A stretch of DNA of 30,006 bases from CAYSAQ01 sp964429235 (GTDB lineage Bacteria; Margulisbacteria; Riflemargulisbacteria; GWF2-35-9; DYQY01). Numbering within the stretch: position 1 is the first letter of the stretch; each line of letters opens with the position of its first letter. Below are positions 1-6,697 of this stretch, in pieces. The position numbers and the translations under genes are program-made. The stretch lies in the NCBI GenBank assembly GCA_964429235.1, contig CAYSAQ010000017.1, positions 1 through 30,006 of the forward strand. Direction: 5' to 3'. The notes beneath the pieces are model-generated. The model was given only the letters and a program-made list of their open reading frames with translations, was not told the DNA's origin and ran no database searches.

Positions 1-252
1 AGCATTCATTAGTTCTAGTGAAAGTGCTCCACAGTATACTGGTGTTTCAGTCTCAAAGTTAAGTATTTCACCATAATGATCTTGATGTGGGTGAGAAATA
101 AGAATGGCATCAACCGGTTTATTGATCTTAACTGGCAGACTATCTTTTCTTAACGGGGTTCCATAATCTATTAGAATAGTTGAATTATCTGTTGATACCT
201 CAACACAGCTCCCACCAATCTCATTAGTCCCTTTGTGAATTATAATTTTCAT
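1..252 (-). CDS. Metallo-beta-lactamase-fold hydrolase, N-terminal part (partial)
   Basis: The minus-strand frame opens with ATG at 252 and runs off the window edge, leaving 84 codons. It begins MKIIIHKGTNEIGGSCVEV, a first strand typical of metallo-beta-lactamase hydrolases of the RNase J/CPSF-like or 'exonuclease' type. It carries the metal-binding motif HPHQDHYG (HxHxDH) near residue 58. Such proteins hydrolyse phosphodiester or ester bonds using two metal ions. An AAGGGG stretch about 11 bases upstream could serve as ribosome binding site. The substrate cannot be told without the rest of the protein. The family call is firm; any more specific name would be a guess. Confidence 0.85.
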   Translation of the reverse strand, partial: MKIIIHKGTNEIGGSCVEVSTDNSTILIDYGTPLRKDSLPVKINKPVDAILISHPHQDHYGEILNFETETPVYCGALSLELMNA

Positions 253-333
253 AGCTGTTAGCTTCCCCTTATGTTTTTCTAGTTTGCTAACTTATTTTAA
301 CACGCCACTATATTAAATAATTGAATTCTTTTA

Positions 334-475
334 CCCCCTATCTATCTTCCCCCCAAGGGGAAGAACAATTCATAATATTTAATAAGTTATAATCTGAGTA
401 ATAAATAGAACTGATATTAAGTTATAGAAATGTTGGTAACTGGTCCTTTCTCCTTGGAGAAAGTCAGATAGAGGG
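334..475. repeat. MITE-like inverted pair of palindromic repeats (locus A)
   Basis: The left end (334-363) reads CCCCCTATCTAT followed by the palindrome CTTCCCCCCAAGGGGAAG. The right end (446-475) reads the palindrome CTTTCTCCTTGGAGAAAG followed by TCAGATAGAGGG. Reverse-complementing the left end gives palindrome plus ATAGATAGGGGG, so the two are imperfect inverted repeats of about 30 bp around roughly 80 bp of AT-rich, non-coding sequence. The interior contains AAATAGAACT followed by TTAAGT, also found inside the third copy of the array at 3703-3862. This resembles a non-autonomous miniature element. No target-site duplication was identified. Confidence 0.6.
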
Positions 476-483
476 TTTCGGGG

Positions 484-581
484 AAGGTGTCAGCCTTGCT
501 GACAGGGGGTTTACTGTATTGAGGGAGCTTTTCTTTATCCCCTCTCTTGGGAGAGGGTTAGGGAGAGGGTTATTCGAGGGG
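484..581. repeat. Further palindromic repeat units (locus A, right part)
   Basis: A short hairpin at 488-504 (arms TGTCAG/CTGACA, 5-base loop) is followed by GGGGG. A second unit at 539-569 has arms CCCTCTC/GAGAGGG (4-base loop TTGG) followed by TTAGGGAGAGGG. The second is nearly the reverse complement of the left ends in the 3484-3862 array. Hairpin plus G-run tail matches the ends of the DUF559 element at 15463-15930. Confidence 0.6.
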
Positions 582-648
582 AAGCTGACCGGTTTATTTC
601 GCTCATATACCCTTTTAAAAACACCTTAAAAAGTATATTATTATAGGT

Positions 649-1218
649 ATGCAACAAAACGAGTTCTACTATATCCTTGTATATCAAAAGATAAACGAGA
701 TGAAATACATCGGTCACCTAGACATAATGAACTTCTGGCAAAAGGTTGCCCGTATGGCTGGACTACCTGTAGCTCTTACCCAAGGATATAATAAAAAGAT
801 GAGGTTAAACCTTATCCAACCTCTTTCCTTAGGGATGGATGGACTTAATGAATTCTTACATATCACAATGGATGAAGAGATGGACTCAGCTGAGATGATA
901 AAGCAAATAGAACGTAAACAGCAGGATAAGATGATCCTAAAGAAGCTAGTTCCTGTGAAATACACTGCAAAATGGTTTAGTAAGCATCGTGCTAGCGCTG
1001 TATACAAAGTAAAGCTGGGTGAAGGTTCTGTTATTGCTGAGTTTTTAGCTGAATTCGCAGATAAGATTATTAGTTCTGTAGAGCTTGGAAACAACGAATA
1101 CAAAATCAAATTAATTAATACTGCACAAACTCAAGTAAATATTTTCAAATTATTTTCACAGATACCTAAAATTGCTATACTTGATGTTAAGAGATTAAGA
1201 TTAGAGTATCGGGGATAA
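649..1218 (+). CDS. DUF2344 / TIGR03936 family protein (radical SAM-linked)
   Basis: A 189-residue protein starting MQQNEFYYILVYQKIN. The block MKYIGHLDIMNFWQKVARMAG followed by LPVALTQGYN and IQPLSLGMDG matches the DUF2344 pattern (phenylalanine/leucine-SHLD, AGLPVAYSQGFNPH, LPLGVES). In many bacteria this domain is fused to, or sits beside, a B12-binding radical SAM protein; none lies in this window, so the partner must be elsewhere. The exact biochemical role of the domain is not established. The stop overlaps the next start (TAATG at 1216-1220), implying an operon with the following sensor-like genes. No strong ribosome binding site precedes 649, so the start is likely but not certain. 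Confidence 0.8.
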   Translation: MQQNEFYYILVYQKINEMKYIGHLDIMNFWQKVARMAGLPVALTQGYNKKMRLNLIQPLSLGMDGLNEFLHITMDEEMDSAEMIKQIERKQQDKMILKKLVPVKYTAKWFSKHRASAVYKVKLGEGSVIAEFLAEFADKIISSVELGNNEYKIKLINTAQTQVNIFKLFSQIPKIAILDVKRLRLEYRG

Positions 1219-2891
1219 TGACAATTTTATTAATAATTATATCAGTTTTTTTACTAGCTATAGCCTTGCTTTTATGGAGGTATTACCTTCTTTTTTATAA
1301 GCAATTAGATGAGTTTATAGAGGGTAAGTTCTTTCAAGCAATAGACTCTCCATTTGGTCCATTCAAGAAAATAGCTCAAAAAATAAACATTATTGTCCAT
1401 AACCTTTCAATGGAAAAAGAGACAATAGAAGACCTTCTTCAAGACCAACACATCGTAAGATACCAATTCACTGAATATTTTCTAGAAGCCCATTCAGCTT
1501 ATAAAAAGGAAGATGTGTTTAATTTAGCATTGGATACTCTTTATAAAATGTTCCATGCAGAAGTTATATGTCTTGTAGAGATGAAGCCAGATCTATTTGT
1601 AGATGTCCATGTTAGACAGTCTAAGGATCATAGTTCTCAGAAAAGATTTGTGAAACCAGGCATCCCTATTTCTGATAAAAAATCTTTCTTTGATATTTAT
1701 CTGTCCAATGTTCCTGCTGATAAAGAATGTCAGGTGTTTGTGCCTGAAGTGGTTGGAGATTTACAGAATGTGTTACAAGTTCCTATCCGTGTGGATAAAC
1801 AGCTTATAGGTGTAGTACAAATGTTTAATAAGTCAGGTGGATTTGCAAACACAGATAAAGACTTAGTCCAAACAATCGCCCTTTCCTTGGCTAACCAAAT
1901 AAAAGTAATAGATATCCTAGATGAAGAGCAAGGCGCTTTGGAAAAATATGGCGCTATTATCAATACTCTTACAGATGGAATAATCATATTTGATGAAGAT
2001 AAGAATATTATTATGGAAAACCCATCTGCTCGAGATTTCTTTTCACTTAACCAAGTGAAGAAAACTATCCTGATAGACGATTTACTTAGTAATAAAAAAT
2101 TCTCAACTATCAATCTTGTATTGTTTAAACCAGAGCGTTTAGTGTTAAACGGTAAAATAGACGAGCTTCCAGACCTTAGTAACGGCAGCAAAACATATAT
2201 ACTAATTCTTAGAAACGTTACAGAAGTAAAACGTAAAGAAAGAGAAAAGTCTGAGTTGTTCTTCCTAACTGCAACATCAATGCATAACGAACTAAGGACT
2301 ATCATCAGAAAGATAAACAATAACAAAGAAGCTGTTTCTGAAAATGCTTTTAAGACAATTAATTTCTGTTACTTATTACTTAACAAGCTTATTTATCATG
2401 CAGAGATGGATTCTGGTCCTCTTAGGTTATTTAAGAAACCAGTAAAAGTTAGCCAGTTATTAAATAACTTTATTGAAGAAATTACCCCAATGTTAAAGGA
2501 AAATAACGTTTCGATTACTTCTAATACAGATATTTCTGAACAACGGATTTTTATAGATTCAGAGAAGATAAAGCTTTCATTTAAACTACTTATAGAGTTC
2601 TTGTTAACTAAGCTAGATAAATGTACCAGTATTTCAGTGGAAAGTAGCTTTGATGAAGAACGTTTTGTTGTAAGGTTCTTACAAGTAGCCCATTTCTATA
2701 ACACTATGGAGCTATTTGAGCTTACTAAGACCAACCTTCAAATAGAACGTTTTATGCAGAGCGATCAAGAAGTTGAAGAGCTTAATTTGGAACTAGCGTA
2801 TATTAAACATGTGCTTGTATCACATGGTGGCGATTTTGTTATTAGCAATGAGCATGATGGAACTAGATTTAGTTTCATTATCCCTCTCTAG
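1218..2891 (+). CDS. Membrane GAF-PAS protein with degenerate histidine-kinase core
   Basis: A 557-residue protein with one N-terminal membrane helix (about residues 2-20), a coiled linker, a GAF-like domain (about 90-225), a PAS-like domain (about 240-335) and a histidine-kinase-like tail (about 345-557). The dimerisation-box equivalent reads TATSMHNELRTII. Against the usual SHELRTPL the phospho-acceptor position holds Asn357, with His356 shifted one residue upstream. The ATPase region has no recognisable N box (residues 450-468 lack the Asn) and no DxGxG loop, although its end (HGGDFVISNEHDGTRFSF) is typical. It is probably a pseudokinase sensor. It overlaps the upstream gene by one base and sits 11 bases before an intact RsbW-like ATPase, its likely partner. 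Confidence 0.8.
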   Translation: MTILLIIISVFLLAIALLLWRYYLLFYKQLDEFIEGKFFQAIDSPFGPFKKIAQKINIIVHNLSMEKETIEDLLQDQHIVRYQFTEYFLEAHSAYKKEDVFNLALDTLYKMFHAEVICLVEMKPDLFVDVHVRQSKDHSSQKRFVKPGIPISDKKSFFDIYLSNVPADKECQVFVPEVVGDLQNVLQVPIRVDKQLIGVVQMFNKSGGFANTDKDLVQTIALSLANQIKVIDILDEEQGALEKYGAIINTLTDGIIIFDEDKNIIMENPSARDFFSLNQVKKTILIDDLLSNKKFSTINLVLFKPERLVLNGKIDELPDLSNGSKTYILILRNVTEVKRKEREKSELFFLTATSMHNELRTIIRKINNNKEAVSENAFKTINFCYLLLNKLIYHAEMDSGPLRLFKKPVKVSQLLNNFIEEITPMLKENNVSITSNTDISEQRIFIDSEKIKLSFKLLIEFLLTKLDKCTSISVESSFDEERFVVRFLQVAHFYNTMELFELTKTNLQIERFMQSDQEVEELNLELAYIKHVLVSHGGDFVISNEHDGTRFSFIIPL

Positions 2892-2902
2892 GAGCTGTAT
2901 GA

Positions 2903-3331
2903 ATGGAAAATAAGCAGTATTTACATATTCAGATACCTTGTGAACTAAGACAAGTAAAAAGCGTTCGTCAGCTAATGAACGAGTTTTGTACTGGACTTAA
3001 CTTTTCTAAAGAAGATCTGTTGAATATGGAGATTTCTCTTAACGAAGGACTTAGTAATGCAATCGATCATGGTTCGTTTGCTAACAAGAAGAAGATTGTG
3101 GATGTAGAGTTCTCTGTTGAAGGCAGACATTTTGTAATAAGAATAAAAGATTATGGTGGTAAGGAATTTAACCCTGAGTTTTTTGAGCGAATAAGCTTGA
3201 AGAAAGATTGGGGCCATGGAGGTCGTGGAATATATTTAATGAAGTCTATTATGGATGAACTTTCTTATATCTTTCTTCCAGGACAATACACTCTGTTATA
3301 TATGAGTAAAAAAATTCCTAAAGACGTTTAA
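2903..3331 (+). CDS. RsbW-like anti-sigma/serine kinase ATPase
   Basis: A 142-residue single-domain GHKL ATPase (HATPase_c_2). The N box reads EISLNEGLSNAIDHG (residues about 43-57), the G1 region KDYGGKEF, and the G2 region DWGHGGRGIYLMKSIMD, all intact. Proteins of this size and layout act as anti-sigma factors or serine kinases in partner-switching pathways, phosphorylating an STAS-domain antagonist. No sigma factor or antagonist is next to it. The start at 2903 has AGGAG overlapping the upstream stop. Its position right after the degenerate sensor suggests the two form one signalling pair. The family call is strong; the target is unknown. Confidence 0.82.
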   Translation: MENKQYLHIQIPCELRQVKSVRQLMNEFCTGLNFSKEDLLNMEISLNEGLSNAIDHGSFANKKKIVDVEFSVEGRHFVIRIKDYGGKEFNPEFFERISLKKDWGHGGRGIYLMKSIMDELSYIFLPGQYTLLYMSKKIPKDV

Positions 3332-3495
3332 TGGCCGTTAGACTCTGCAAGAATTGCAAACATTTCTATATTACTTGGGATAGTAAATTTCCTTACGGAT
3401 GTAAGTCTCTTGCTTTTAAAAGCAAAAAATATCCTTGTACTGAAGTATATCAAACATCTGGGATTGAATGTCAGTATGTGGAACCCTCTCCCTAG
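3331..3495 (+). CDS. Small Cys-rich protein, 54 residues, 3' end inside a repeat
   Basis: A 54-residue protein: MAVRLCKNCKHFYITWD at the start, FPYGCKSLAFKSKKYPC in the middle, and TSGIECQYVE near the end. The pattern CxxCxxFxxTWDxxxPxGCxxxxFKS...SGxxCxxF is a recognisable family of tiny putative zinc-binding proteins, often labelled 'uracil-DNA glycosylase' in databases without good evidence. Cysteines 6, 9, 24 and 47 are candidate metal ligands. It starts within the upstream stop codon (TAATG). The last residues (EPSP) and the TAG stop fall in the palindromic repeat sequence CCCTCTCCCTAG, so the repeat supplies its terminus. Function unknown. Confidence 0.75.
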   Translation: MAVRLCKNCKHFYITWDSKFPYGCKSLAFKSKKYPCTEVYQTSGIECQYVEPSP

Positions 3496-3862
3496 CCCTC
3501 TCCCAAGAGAGGGAGCTAAATCCAAATATGAATTATTCTTTCCCCTGGGGGAAAGTTAGATAGGGGGTTTACTGAAGTATATCAAACATCTGGGATTGAA
3601 TGTCAGTATGTGGAACCCTCTCCCTAGCCCTCTCCCAAGAGAGGGAGCTAAATCCAAATATGAATTATTCTTTCCCCTGGGGGAAAGTTAGATAGGGGGT
3701 TTACTGAAGTATATCAAACCTCAGGTATCGTATGTCAGTATGTGGAACCCTCTCCCTAGCCCTCTCCCAAGAGAGGGAATATATCACTAAATAGAACTCT
3801 ATACTTGTTAAGTAAATCTTTAGAACTTCTCCTTTCCCTCGGGGGAAAGTCAGATAGAGGGT
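3439..3862 (+). repeat. Tandem array: 132-bp unit joining a gene 3' end to a palindromic element
   Basis: Units start at 3439, 3571 and 3703 (period exactly 132). Each begins with the same 3' coding segment of the upstream small gene (from ACTGAAGTATATCAAAC through the TAG stop). It continues into a palindrome with arms CCCTCTC/GAGAGGG, an AT-rich spacer, and in units 1-2 a palindrome with arms CTTTCCCC/GGGGAAAG plus TTAGATAGGGGG. Units 1 and 2 look identical. Unit 3 differs in its coding part, mostly at third codon positions, and has a longer interior (with AAATAGAACT) ending in CTTTCCC/GGGAAAG plus TCAGATAGAGGG. Only the first copy can be the real gene end. The stretch 3496-3865 has no other gene. 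Confidence 0.9.
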
Positions 3863-3865
3863 TAT

Positions 3866-4753
3866 TTATTTAGCCACTCTCTCTGTGAAATAAATTGTAA
3901 GAATACCAACAACGATAAAGATCATTGCTAGTAAGAATTCTGTACTCTGTATATTTGGAATAGCCCAATGGTAGCCTGTTAAAATTGTCGGGTCGTTTAA
4001 TTGGAACACTTTTTCTTTCCAAGGCCAAAGCGTAAGCAGTGAACCTGCAATGAAGCCGGTAAGTACTCCAATAGTTTGATCGTGATATTTTTTTAGAATC
4101 CAAGAAAGCATTCTAGAAAAAAGAATAAGTCCCAGAATAGCTCCTATCCCTACTGGGATAATAATAGCTAAGTCTCTGTTGTTAATAGCATCTATCATTA
4201 TAAGTTGATAGTTACCCATCAAAACAAGTACAAATGAGCCAGATAAACCTGGTAGTATCATGCTACATGTTGCTACCGCTCCACAGATGAGTAGATAGTA
4301 GATTGCTGCATTTGGTGAAGCTGGAACTCCCATAGCTATTGTTGCGGCTATTACTGTTCCAATAATTAACGATATAAGCGTTGATAACGACCAATTTTTA
4401 ATAGTTTTAATGACAAAGAATATAGAAGCTAGGATTAAACCAAAAAAGTAAGACCAGATCATTATAGAGTGTTCTATAAATAAATAATCTAGTATTTTGG
4501 CTAAGCTGAGGATACTTACGGCAATACCACTAAAAAGCAGCACTAGGAATTCGAAATCTACTTTTTTAAGTAGTAATTTGATTTCCCCTTTAAGTAAAAG
4601 TTGAAGTGCTTCAATATCAAAACTTTTAATTGCAGCAATAAGCCGTTCAAATATTCCAGTAATCAGAGCGATAGTACCGCCAGAAACACCTGGGATAACA
4701 TTTGCTGCTCCCATACCCATTCCTTTTAGGATTATCGCTAACTTAGCTTTCAT
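3866..4753 (-). CDS. popT: DUF368 polyprenyl-phosphate transporter
   Basis: A 295-residue multi-pass membrane protein. The N-terminus GMGMGAANVIPGVSGGTIAL and a second copy of the PG(V/L)SG motif (MILPGLSGSFVLVL, about residue 165) are the hallmark inverted-repeat signatures of DUF368. Members have been shown to recycle undecaprenyl phosphate across the cytoplasmic membrane, supplying the carrier for peptidoglycan and other envelope polymers. It starts 2 bases after the rho stop and is the last gene of the accD-to-popT unit; its own stop lies just 4 bases past the palindromic array, which may help end transcription. The family is certain; the gene symbol rests on homology. Confidence 0.88.
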   Translation of the reverse strand: MKAKLAIILKGMGMGAANVIPGVSGGTIALITGIFERLIAAIKSFDIEALQLLLKGEIKLLLKKVDFEFLVLLFSGIAVSILSLAKILDYLFIEHSIMIWSYFFGLILASIFFVIKTIKNWSLSTLISLIIGTVIAATIAMGVPASPNAAIYYLLICGAVATCSMILPGLSGSFVLVLMGNYQLIMIDAINNRDLAIIIPVGIGAILGLILFSRMLSWILKKYHDQTIGVLTGFIAGSLLTLWPWKEKVFQLNDPTILTGYHWAIPNIQSTEFLLAMIFIVVGILTIYFTERVAK

Positions 4754-4755
4754 AT

Positions 4756-6135
4756 TTAGTTAAAGATACCTGAGTTCAAGAATTCTTCATTGCTAGACGT
4801 ATGCTTAAGAAGCTTAATAAGCTCTTCAATAGCATTTTCAGATTCAATGTTCTTTCTTAGTAAGTAAACTTTTCTAAGATCTTCTTCTGACATAAGTAAT
4901 TCTTCTTTTCTTGTACCTGAAGAAATAATATCAATAGCTGGATAGATTCTTCTATTAGCTAGTTTTCTATCTAAATGAAGCTCCATGTTACCTGTACCTT
5001 TAAATTCTTCATAAATAACATCATCCATTCTAGAACCTGTATCAACTAGTGCAGTAGCTAAGATAGTTAAACTACCTCCGTTTTCTATCTGACGCGCACC
5101 ACCAAAGAATCTTTTTGGCTTATGTAGTGAGCTAGGGTCTAGACCACCAGATAATGTTCTTCCACTTGGAGGAACTACAAGGTTATATGCTCTTGCTAGA
5201 CGAGTAATACTATCTAGTAATACAACTACGTCTTCACCACATTCTACAAGTCTTCTAGCACTTTCTAGTACTAGTTCTGCTACACGTACGTGTCTTTCAG
5301 GTGGTTCATCAAAAGTAGAACTAATAACTTCACCATCAATACTTCTAGCCATATCTGTAACCTCTTCAGGTCTTTCATCTACTAATAGTACCTTGATGAT
5401 TACTTCTGGATTGTTTCTAGTAATGCTGTTTGCAATTTCTTTTAGGATAGTTGTTTTACCTGCTTTTGGAGGAGATACAATAAGTCCTCTTTGTCCTTTT
5501 CCAATTGGAGACATCATGTCCATTATTCTGCCTGTGATTGAGTTAGCATCTGTTTCTAGCTTAAAAGTTTTATGTGGGTAGATAGGAGTAAGGTTTGTAA
5601 AAAATGATCTCTTTCTAGCAAGTTCAGGGTCTTTATTGTTAACAGCTTCTACTTTAACTAAGCTATAATAACGCTCGCCCTCTTTTGGTGCTCTTACCTG
5701 TCCACTAACATGGTCACCTGTATTAAGCATAAATTTTCTGATTTGTGTTTGCGATACATAGATATCATCTTCACTTGGAAGGTAATTTGTAATTCTTAGA
5801 AATCCATATCCTTCAGGAAGTCTTTCTAATACGCCTGCTGCAAAGATAAATCCATTTTTAGCTGTGTTAGCTTCAAGAATTTTGAAGATAATATCAGTTT
5901 TAGCGATTATACGATAGTTTTCTATGTTAAATTTTTCTGCAACTTCATATAAATCTTTTAAAGCCATTTGCTGTAGTTGAACTATATTGATGCTGAATTC
6001 TGGATTATAATCAGCTTGGTTATATTCCTCGTCAATCTGATGTATTTTCGGTTTATTGTTATATCTACGCTTATAGTTGTTATTGTTTGTTCTTTTAGCA
6101 GCTGGCTTGTTTTGTCTTTCTTCTTTGTTGTCCAT
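4756..6135 (-). CDS. rho: Transcription termination factor Rho
   Basis: A 459-residue hexameric RNA helicase that ends transcription at unstructured C-rich RNA. Visible parts: a basic, Asn-rich N-terminal tail (residues 10-35), the Rho_N helix bundle (about 52-92), the cold-shock-like RNA-binding domain (about 98-165), Walker A SPPKAGKT (221-228), the catalytic Glu in VDERPEEVT, Walker B VVVLLDSITR (about 303-312), and the C-terminal R-loop/arginine-finger region GTGNMELHLDR. The frame is open further upstream through the tRNA, but ATG at 6135 is preceded by a strong GGAGGAAG, so this start is preferred. It lies 65 bases downstream of tRNA-Leu on the same strand and 2 bases before the DUF368 gene. 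Confidence 0.96.
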   Translation of the reverse strand: MDNKEERQNKPAAKRTNNNNYKRRYNNKPKIHQIDEEYNQADYNPEFSINIVQLQQMALKDLYEVAEKFNIENYRIIAKTDIIFKILEANTAKNGFIFAAGVLERLPEGYGFLRITNYLPSEDDIYVSQTQIRKFMLNTGDHVSGQVRAPKEGERYYSLVKVEAVNNKDPELARKRSFFTNLTPIYPHKTFKLETDANSITGRIMDMMSPIGKGQRGLIVSPPKAGKTTILKEIANSITRNNPEVIIKVLLVDERPEEVTDMARSIDGEVISSTFDEPPERHVRVAELVLESARRLVECGEDVVVLLDSITRLARAYNLVVPPSGRTLSGGLDPSSLHKPKRFFGGARQIENGGSLTILATALVDTGSRMDDVIYEEFKGTGNMELHLDRKLANRRIYPAIDIISSGTRKEELLMSEEDLRKVYLLRKNIESENAIEELIKLLKHTSSNEEFLNSGIFN

Positions 6136-6180
6136 TTTTTTTCTTCCTCCTGTTGTTTGGAAATCTTTATCATTTTTTCT

Positions 6181-6206
6181 GTACCAGTCATAGCAAAGAC
6201 TGGTAC
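6181..6206 (-). promoter_or_regulatory. Perfect 9-bp hairpin overlapping the tRNA-Leu 3' CCA end
   Basis: The arms GTACCAGTC and GACTGGTAC flank an 8-base loop. The upstream arm (in transcript sense) includes the last two bases of the acceptor strand plus the encoded ACCA of tRNA-Leu, so this hairpin and the tRNA acceptor stem cannot form fully at the same time. No U-run follows, so it is not a standard terminator. It may influence tRNA 3' processing or protect the rho message after cleavage. Function is inference. Confidence 0.6.
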
Positions 6207-6288
6207 CGAAGGCCGGAATCGAACCGGCACGGGCACAAGGCCCATTGGTTTTTGAGACCAACGCGTCTACCAATTCCGCCACTTCGGC
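6201..6288 (-). tRNA. tRNA-Leu (anticodon CAA)
   Basis: An 88-base tRNA with encoded CCA. The acceptor arm GCCGAAG pairs with CTTCGGT (one G-U pair), the anticodon stem TTGGT/ACCAA holds loop CTCAAAA with anticodon CAA (reads UUG), a long variable arm (TGGGCCTTGTGCCC region) marks it as class II, and the T arm is GCCGGTTCGATTCCGGC. It lies 11 bases after the thioesterase stop and 65 bases before rho, all on the same strand, with no room for a separate promoter unless it is inside the thioesterase gene. Confidence 0.97.
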
Positions 6289-6299
6289 TACCTAATACT

Positions 6300-6695
6300 T
6301 TAAAAGTTGGTCAGTTTTTCTTTTAAGTGGTTTGGAATTTTTATAGGTTTCCCTTGCTTGTTAACAATTACCAATTGGGTAAATGCTTTAGCAATAATAT
6401 CTTCTGTAATATTATCTAAAATCGAATAGTAAAAGTCAAGTTTGATTTTGTTCGTTTTAAAGGAATCAATTCTAATAGTGTATTCTTTATCAAATTCAGC
6501 AGATGATAAATACTCCATTTCAGCCTTTCGTACAACAATAAAGATTCCTTCTTCTTCTAATTTTGCATATGAAATACCTAAAGATCTAAGGAACTCTGTC
6601 CTTGTCATATCTAGCCATACAAAATAATTGGAGTGATAGACTCGTCCGCCCTTGTCTGTTTCTTTATAACGTACTCTAATGTTTGTGGAAAACAA
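6300..6695 (-). CDS. YbgC/4HBT-type acyl-CoA thioesterase
   Basis: A 131-residue single hot-dog-fold protein. The signature RYKETDKGGRVYHSNYFVWLD (residues 9-29) matches the 4-hydroxybenzoyl-CoA thioesterase/YbgC active-site block, with the catalytic Asp in ETD, followed by RTEFLRSLGISY. Family members hydrolyse short- to medium-chain acyl-CoA thioesters, and some associate with the Tol-Pal envelope system; no tol genes lie here. It begins 2 bases after the accA stop, so a role in acyl-CoA turnover beside fatty-acid synthesis fits. The exact substrate is unknown. Confidence 0.88.
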   Translation of the reverse strand: MFSTNIRVRYKETDKGGRVYHSNYFVWLDMTRTEFLRSLGISYAKLEEEGIFIVVRKAEMEYLSSAEFDKEYTIRIDSFKTNKIKLDFYYSILDNITEDIIAKAFTQLVIVNKQGKPIKIPNHLKEKLTNF

Positions 6696-6697
6696 GA

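Larger units (their letters stand above)
253..648. other. Gene-free stretch rich in palindromic G/C-run repeats
   Basis: No convincing gene lies here. Between AT-rich spacers it holds at least three palindromic units (334-363, 446-509, 539-581) with the same plan: a 7-8 bp hairpin followed by a short tail ending in a run of G (or C, inverted). The two flanking genes are divergent, so their promoters must also lie here, but I could not fix either one with confidence. Confidence 0.7.

Noticed and set aside
535..717. Minus-strand ORF of 60 codons in the locus A repeats
   Set aside because: Its end is translated palindromic repeat, and its start lies inside the opposite-strand DUF2344 gene. No ribosome binding site.
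3439..3780. CRISPR array
   Set aside because: The units are 132 bp direct copies that include coding sequence. There are no short repeats with unique spacers and no cas genes.
6136..6282. N-terminal extension of rho to 508 residues
   Set aside because: The extra codons run through tRNA-Leu and lack a ribosome binding site, while ATG at 6135 has a strong GGAGG.
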